64,000 bases of DNA from Turritopsis dohrnii. Taxonomy: Eukaryota; Cnidaria; Hydrozoa; Anthoathecata; Oceaniidae. Location of the stretch: the NCBI GenBank assembly GCA_027922465.2, contig BQMF02000814.1:1-64000 (forward strand), in the 5' to 3' direction. The number at the start of each line of letters is the position of its first letter. Positions within the stretch are counted from its first letter, which is position 1. Positions 58,600 through 64,000 of this stretch are shown here, piece by piece. Under the pieces are notes generated by a model. That model did not search any database and had not been told where the DNA came from. It saw only the letters and a program-made list of their open reading frames with translations. The translations under genes and the position numbers were made by a program.

Positions 58600-60480
58600 T
58601 CACAATGTTTTTACCTTATAAAGAGCAGTAGTTCTTACGTTTTTGTGTAAACATACGGGCGTTTGGGGGACTCACAAATCAAAGTGAAAACAAAAAGCGG
58701 TTCAAAAGCGCTAGATGTCAGTAAATATTAATACGATGCGATAGAAGTGAGATTTAAGGGCAAAACACCGCTGGAAATATGTTCACATGTTGTCTTTGCT
58801 TTGAGTGCATTTCTCAGTGCGCAGTCCATTCGACACTCGAAGGTGATTTACAAATGATGTATCTTATCGTTTCTGACTTCACCTATACCAAATCTTGACA
58901 AGCCATCAGAATTTCCATCTAAAAGCTCTAGCATTTGTTTCCCTTTTTTAATTTTTTCCTATTCCAATTTCTAATCGTTTCCTACATTATTTTGAACAAC
59001 GTCACTGGTTAAAAATAAGAAAAAAATATTTTCATGATGTCTGACAACAACCTGAAGATTGCTAACGATGATTGTTGACGATGTTTGCAAATGATCCCAA
59101 CCTCATACCCAGGGTTTCTTGTCCTTTCGATATACGGACGGTGGTGAAGAAGCATATCGAAAAGGTAAGAAACCTTGGGTGCGAGGTTAAAGATAATCCC
59201 AAAATGAACTAAAAAGAGCAATGGCAGAATTACAATCCCATAATACCCTGTAATAGTGCTGCTGCTCTGCTGACTCAGCAGTCAGTGACAAAAGATTTTC
59301 TTATTTGGGCAACTATCATTATCGTGATTTGAAATGTAAGACTCATTTATTTGCTTTAAATATAGAACTGATCCACTATGTTAATTCTCATTTGATTTTT
59401 GATTTCGTTAAATATGCAAAATCGTGATTAGTTAAAACATGCTAAATTATTTTATTTTTCTTGAAATTTTCAAACTGCTTATATTTAAATAGATAATATA
59501 TATCAGCTTTGATTAGTTAGTGTTAAAACGTATTCATTGAACGCTCATTAATTATTTATTTATTTGTAGTAAACTTATACGAGTTGAATTAAACAGCAAT
59601 GAAAATTATTTTAAACATCTGTTAGTTCTATCAAGATTTATATCGAAGTTTAAACAAAAGTTTTTTAAGTCGCGTCGAAGAAAATTTCATCGCTCTTGTA
59701 ATAAAGAAGTTGTTAGTCTTAATTTATCTTGTTGAAACTCATAATATTTCATTCACTTATAATTCTGTATGAATTCTGTTTTTTACTGACATAAAACGTG
59801 AGAAAAAGGAATGTCGCATATATTGAAACTTTTGTAGTAAACCATAGCGACAATCCAGGGAAAAAGTTTGTTTTTTTCGGTTTTTCTTAACAGATTTTCT
59901 TTTAATAATTATGACATAATTAAGACATCCATCAAGACATCCAGTTTTTAACTGCATGAAAGCAGAGTCATTTACAAAACATTTTGTTTTACGGAGCTTG
60001 GCATCTTTATTCGTGTCTGAATATGAATCATGTAACTTTGAAATACAGTTGATAGAGGAGAAGAAATGACAATAGACGAAAGACCAAGACTCCACCCTTT
60101 TTACTTTTCTTATTGTAGATATGTCATCCTTTTCCAGCGAGAACATTTCCCAATTCACCAAAACAGAGATAGACAGAGAGAAACATCATTTTCTTACATG
60201 AATGAAATTTTTTTATAAAAATTTTGTATTTTGTATTTAACCCTCTTCTTCATTACACTATTGCCATGTGCAATTCATGGCCGCTTACAAAGCAACAATA
60301 AATAAGAATGTTTCTCGAATAGTTTCAAACTAACGTTGGAAACTCTTGCAAAAGAGTTTGGAAGAATGAGGCATCACGTGATTGCATTTTTGCTTGCCCA
60401 AACAAATAAAGTTCGCGCCATGAAGTCTTGAAGATGCAAATGAATGAAATGTTTTTGTCTGTATAGCTAGTAAGCAGAGA
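58600..60480. other. Intergenic DNA upstream of the SLC22-like gene
   Basis: Apart from the small palindromic element at 59099-59187, nothing is recognised. A 134-codon minus-strand frame at 59757-60161 has no domain and no splice context. The promoter of the transporter should lie at the right end, but no clear TATA box or initiator can be chosen. Confidence 0.4.
59099..59187. mobile_element. 89-bp palindromic MITE
   Basis: aacctcatacccagggtttc, continuing with a ttcgatat block, is matched by the complement of the right arm (gaaaccttgggtgcgaggtt). The arms are about 35 bp, with only ~15 bp between. Similar AACCTCG..CCCAGGG hairpins are common in animal genomes (from memory, not checked). 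Confidence 0.65.
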
Positions 60481-60488
60481 TTTTAACG

Positions 60489-63214
60489 ATGAGCAGCTAT
60501 CAAGAAGTAATCGTCGAATCGATTGGTGAGTTTGGAAGAAGCCAAGTGATAATCATGCTGGCTTGTACAGCTCCGAAATTCATCATGGCTTGGGGTATGG
60601 TGATGATGGGGTTTGCAGGAGCGCAACCTGATTGGTGGATAACTGTCACCAAGTTCAATCAGACCTGTAAGTTTGAATGATTTGAACATGTCCTTTTTTT
60701 ATTAAACTTTTTGTGAACGAACTAGCAATGCTTATGAAATCAAAATATATCTGGTTGTATCAAAAGTGTGCCTGTCATGAACACCTTGCTCAAACATGTC
60801 AATATTTTACTCAAATAAACAGCTGACTTTATGTCATTGTCTGAGTATACGGTCCACTGACGGTATCTAGGGGTATGAGATTTCATTTTAAACTTTTCAA
60901 AATGTTTTTCGTGGAGACGGGAAAAGTGACATCGACATATGTCATTCGCACTAAGTAGAAACATACTGAAACAAATAAAAACACATAATTGAAGTTTATT
61001 TATTTTTTCAGCTTTTTTGCGCTCTTGATGGAAATTGAAAAACGTTTTCCCTTGGTGCACTCATAATACTCAATTAAATTCGACTAATCGCATATCGGTT
61101 CAACTTTTTCTTAAAATTCGACCAATCGATTATCGGCTTAACTTTTTCTTCAATTTTTTTAGCCAATTCGTCGATAACGATCAAGAAGATGAAAGAATGT
61201 CCGCAATCATCGAATGACACGATTCATTTCGAAACGAATATTTTTACTGTTGTAAGCGAGGTAAAACGTAACAGCGTTTCGTCTGGCATATTACAAGTTT
61301 GACTAGATAAACTGACAAGAGATTGGTCGTACTTGTATCGAAAGTTTAACGACATCGTATCTCCGAGTAAGCTTAGACAAGCGTAATCTCTTTTAAAAGA
61401 CAGACAAATCTGCAATTTGTTTTAATTTCTTTCTAGTGGAATTTAGTTTGCGATAGAGACTGGATCCCAACGGTCATTGCAACTACACAAATGGTTGGTG
61501 TGTTGCTTGGTGCAGCTGTGATGGGTCAACTTGGTACTATTTTAAACTCACAGGAGCTGCAGCTTCACTATTCTAATTTTCAAATGCAGAAACATCGGCC
61601 CTGAAATTTGTTCTTTCTTTCGGGTGAACATATGCTTCTAAATAATTTGAAAAGGGATGTAAACATAATCAATGTAACAAACTGCTGTAAAGGTGGTGGT
61701 AAAACAACAGTTATCTATGAGCCAATCATTTGTTCGCATCGTTTATTAATGATTAGTCAGCGTTCCAGACTCATACCGCAACCCTCAGTTTTACCTTGAA
61801 CTCCTCTGAATATTTTCTTTCAGGTGACTGGGTTGGAAGAAAGAAAGCTATCATCTCTGTTTACGCTGCAGATTTGTTGTTTGTCATGATCTTGGGATTT
61901 TCAGTCAACTGGTATATGATGAGTGTCTGCGCTTTTTTCCTCGGTTTTTCAATTGGAGGTATAAATATAAATGATATAATACCTTTTTTCGATGGTGCAT
62001 TCATATCAAGTGATTTCTTGATGACACTTTATGACCTACAGCGATCATAGGTATTGACGGTCGTGTTAGGAAGGCGAGACCGCAAAACTTAGCAAAATTT
62101 CATTTCAACTTTTGATATTATCAGTATATCCAACCTCGTTTCCGTGTCAAATCTACTCAGAATTCCAGAGGCTTTTTTTATAGTAAGGCCAGCTGCTAGG
62201 TAATGAAGCCAAACAAAAGCAATAATAGTGAACTGTTGAATAGATAAACAGAAAGAGACATTTGAAAAGGATCAACCATAAGCAATGTTTTTGTGTATTA
62301 TTCCCTGTGATGCAGGTTGAGGGTTGTCATGGTAACAAGCTTGAGTGTTGACTGATCGATCATTGCCTCAAAAGAATACAGTTGTCTTGATAACATACAG
62401 AAAAGAACTAAAGCAACGGACAGATTATTATTTGAAACATTTCATTTTAGGTTTTTTAGTGTTGTGTAACGTGTATATGCTGGAATTTATCGGAACAAAG
62501 TGGAGATCGTTTGCTGGTCTTATGCCGTTTTGGGGACTGGGTCTACTGCTGTTCGGTGCCATGTTTAAGCTCTTTCCTAACTGGCGCCATTTATGTTTTG
62601 CGACAACGATTGTTGGAAGCCCTCTGCTTGTGTTACTATGGTAACTTATCAGTTTTACGATTTGAAAAATGTTTTAAAGAAGTGCATGCCTGCATAAGAA
62701 AATTTTATGTTTATCTTTAATCATTTTTCAATAAAACTTGCCTTGTTTGTAGTTTGATGAATATATATGAACTTATCCCATGTAAAAATGATGTTTAGTA
62801 AGTAAAGCCTCGGAATTTGTTCTAGAAGTTTAGGACCGAGGGTCCTGTCTGTGTGCCAAATAGTTCTCTCTTTATAAATTCTATTTGCTCGAGAAAATAA
62901 CGTCGCAGTACTACAGAGCACGTCCTTTGATAAGAAAACATTGCTACTGACTACGCCCTTTAATAACCATTATTTTTTTACAGGTTTACACCACGCAGTA
63001 TCCGCTGGTTATTGACGCATGGTCAGTACGAGGAGGGAAAAGCAGTGCTTCATAAAATAGCCAAAAACAACCGACTTTCCACGCCTAACTTGTCGAATTT
63101 GGAACGGCTGATTGAGGTTTTAGAAGATGAGAAATCGGAAAAAAAATTCACGTATTTGTCATTGTTTAAATACAGTTCGACGCGAGCGAAGACATTGATA
63201 TTGGCGGTTATCTG
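60489..63214 (+). CDS. SLC22-like organic ion transporter (MFS), 5' part; exons 60489-60666, 61163-61260, 61437-61533, 61824-61958, 62451-62640, 62984-63214
   Basis: Six exons with matching phases start at ATG 60489 and run off toward the right edge. GEFGRSQVIIMLACTAPKFI is TM1. A short extracellular loop with sequons (NQTSNSS) leads to VSEWNLVCDRDWIPTVIATT, the SLC22 signature before TM2. GDWVGRKKAIISVY is the MFS motif A loop. TM4-TM6 follow with EFIGTKWRS, as in organic cation/anion transporters, then TPRSIRWLLTHGQYEEGKAV, the SLC22 intracellular loop. The family moves organic ions or carnitine across the plasma membrane; substrate cannot be told here. The loop between TM1 and TM2 is shorter than in most vertebrate members. 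TM7-TM12 lie beyond the window. Confidence 0.9.
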
Positions 63215-64000
63215 GTGAGGACTTCATTTCTTTACATGTACTTATCAAGGAGCTTGTTTCTATTTGATATATACATATTTCTATATTTGTGAGGTTTACT
63301 AGAAAGTCTCGAACAAATGAATGCTACATGCCACATCAGGGGCGGATCTAGGATTTTTTAAGAGTTAGGCAAATTTTTTTTGTTAAACACACATACGGGC
63401 GCAATCGATGAAATTTACGCCAATTTACGCCCAATCTAATACATACTTTTCGAAGTGTAAAAATTATTAACTCGAATTGATTCGTCCTAACGTAAAGGGG
63501 TGTTATAATGCAAGCCTGTATTGTTGCACTAATGGAATAAGGGAAATAAACAAAAGAAAACTAATTGAGTATGAATGGAATGTATTGAACTACGTTATGT
63601 AGGCCAAAATAATATTTTCTGCCAGGTTGGAGGTTAAGTAAATAACCAATAAATTACTTCATCTGTTATCTTCTTCATTTTCTTGATTGCTTGTACATGA
63701 ACAGGAAGCATCCACCAAACGAAAACATACTTGTAATGAATCAAATAAATAAATTTTCAATCACCTATCATGATAGATTGGAGCACTCAGATAAATACAT
63801 GATATATACTTTATGATATTTTACTTCATATACATGATATTTTATCTATGTACTTCGCAAGATGGTCAGATAGAAAGAAAAGAAAAGAAATTATGTTAAG
63901 AAATAGAGTAAAATGACCAAAATCAAAGTTAGAGACAAGCTCCTTGATCATATCCAGCAGCAAAATAAAAACAGATTTCTGCACTATACGTTCATGAAAT
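63215..64000 (+). other. SLC22-like intron with a solo hAT-like terminus
   Basis: After the donor gtgagg no further exon is seen before the window ends. At 63338 the block caggggcggatctaggattt is typical of a hAT-type MITE end, but its partner terminus is not visible. Confidence 0.45.

Noticed and set aside
59757..60161. 134-codon minus-strand frame
   Set aside because: No domain or homologous motif recognised and base composition as the surrounding DNA; kept only as a note.

Overview
The window is AT-rich animal genomic DNA. Genes are split into many short exons with GT-AG introns, and the intergenic DNA is packed with transposon relics. The predicted proteins (a two-domain receptor tyrosine phosphatase with an Ig/FN3/discoidin ectodomain, and an SLC22-type transporter) mark it as metazoan. 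Low GC, short introns and the repeat mix (Penelope-like elements, Helitrons, palindromic MITEs) suggest a non-bilaterian, perhaps a cnidarian/hydrozoan. That taxonomic guess is inference only.

Layout. About 1-31.6 kb has no convincing host gene. It holds a dispersed GC-capped repeat (three places), a tandem array of ~555-bp Helitron-like units on the + strand (7.8-9.5 kb), a 5'-truncated LINE (9.8-10.7 kb), a mariner-like TIR element (12.7-13.4 kb), a Penelope GIY-YIG relic (13.5-14.2 kb), a 128-bp satellite with higher-order structure (14.4-20.0 kb) split by a 1,824-bp TIR element, a second, minus-strand head-to-tail Helitron-like array (22.5-27.4 kb), and nested TIR elements (27.6-28.7 kb).

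From 31.7 to 55.1 kb a 44-exon + strand gene (5' end not found) encodes a receptor-type protein tyrosine phosphatase of about 2,260 visible residues. The order is F5/8C (partial)-F5/8C-Ig-FN3-FN3-F5/8C-F5/8C-F5/8C-Ig-FN3-FN3-FN3-membrane-proximal region-TM-PTP D1-PTP D2. D1 keeps all catalytic motifs; D2 has lost several and is probably a pseudophosphatase. One F5/8C exon carries a 1-nt frame discrepancy. Introns hold LINE, Penelope, Helitron, SINE-like and MITE sequence.

A nearly intact but 5'-truncated Penelope-like element (RT + GIY-YIG, one in-frame stop) lies at 57.1-58.4 kb. From 60.5 kb to the right edge is the 5' part of an SLC22-like (organic ion transporter, MFS) gene, whose 3' end lies outside the window. 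The phosphatase and transporter are neighbours on the same strand with no evident functional link.

The most unusual points are the two separate head-to-tail Helitron-like arrays, the indel-free higher-order satellite with an insertion that can be dated by register, the discoidin-rich phosphatase architecture, and a recurrent hammerhead-like hairpin (CTGANGA-T-stem-GAAA) near Penelope-type 3' ends.
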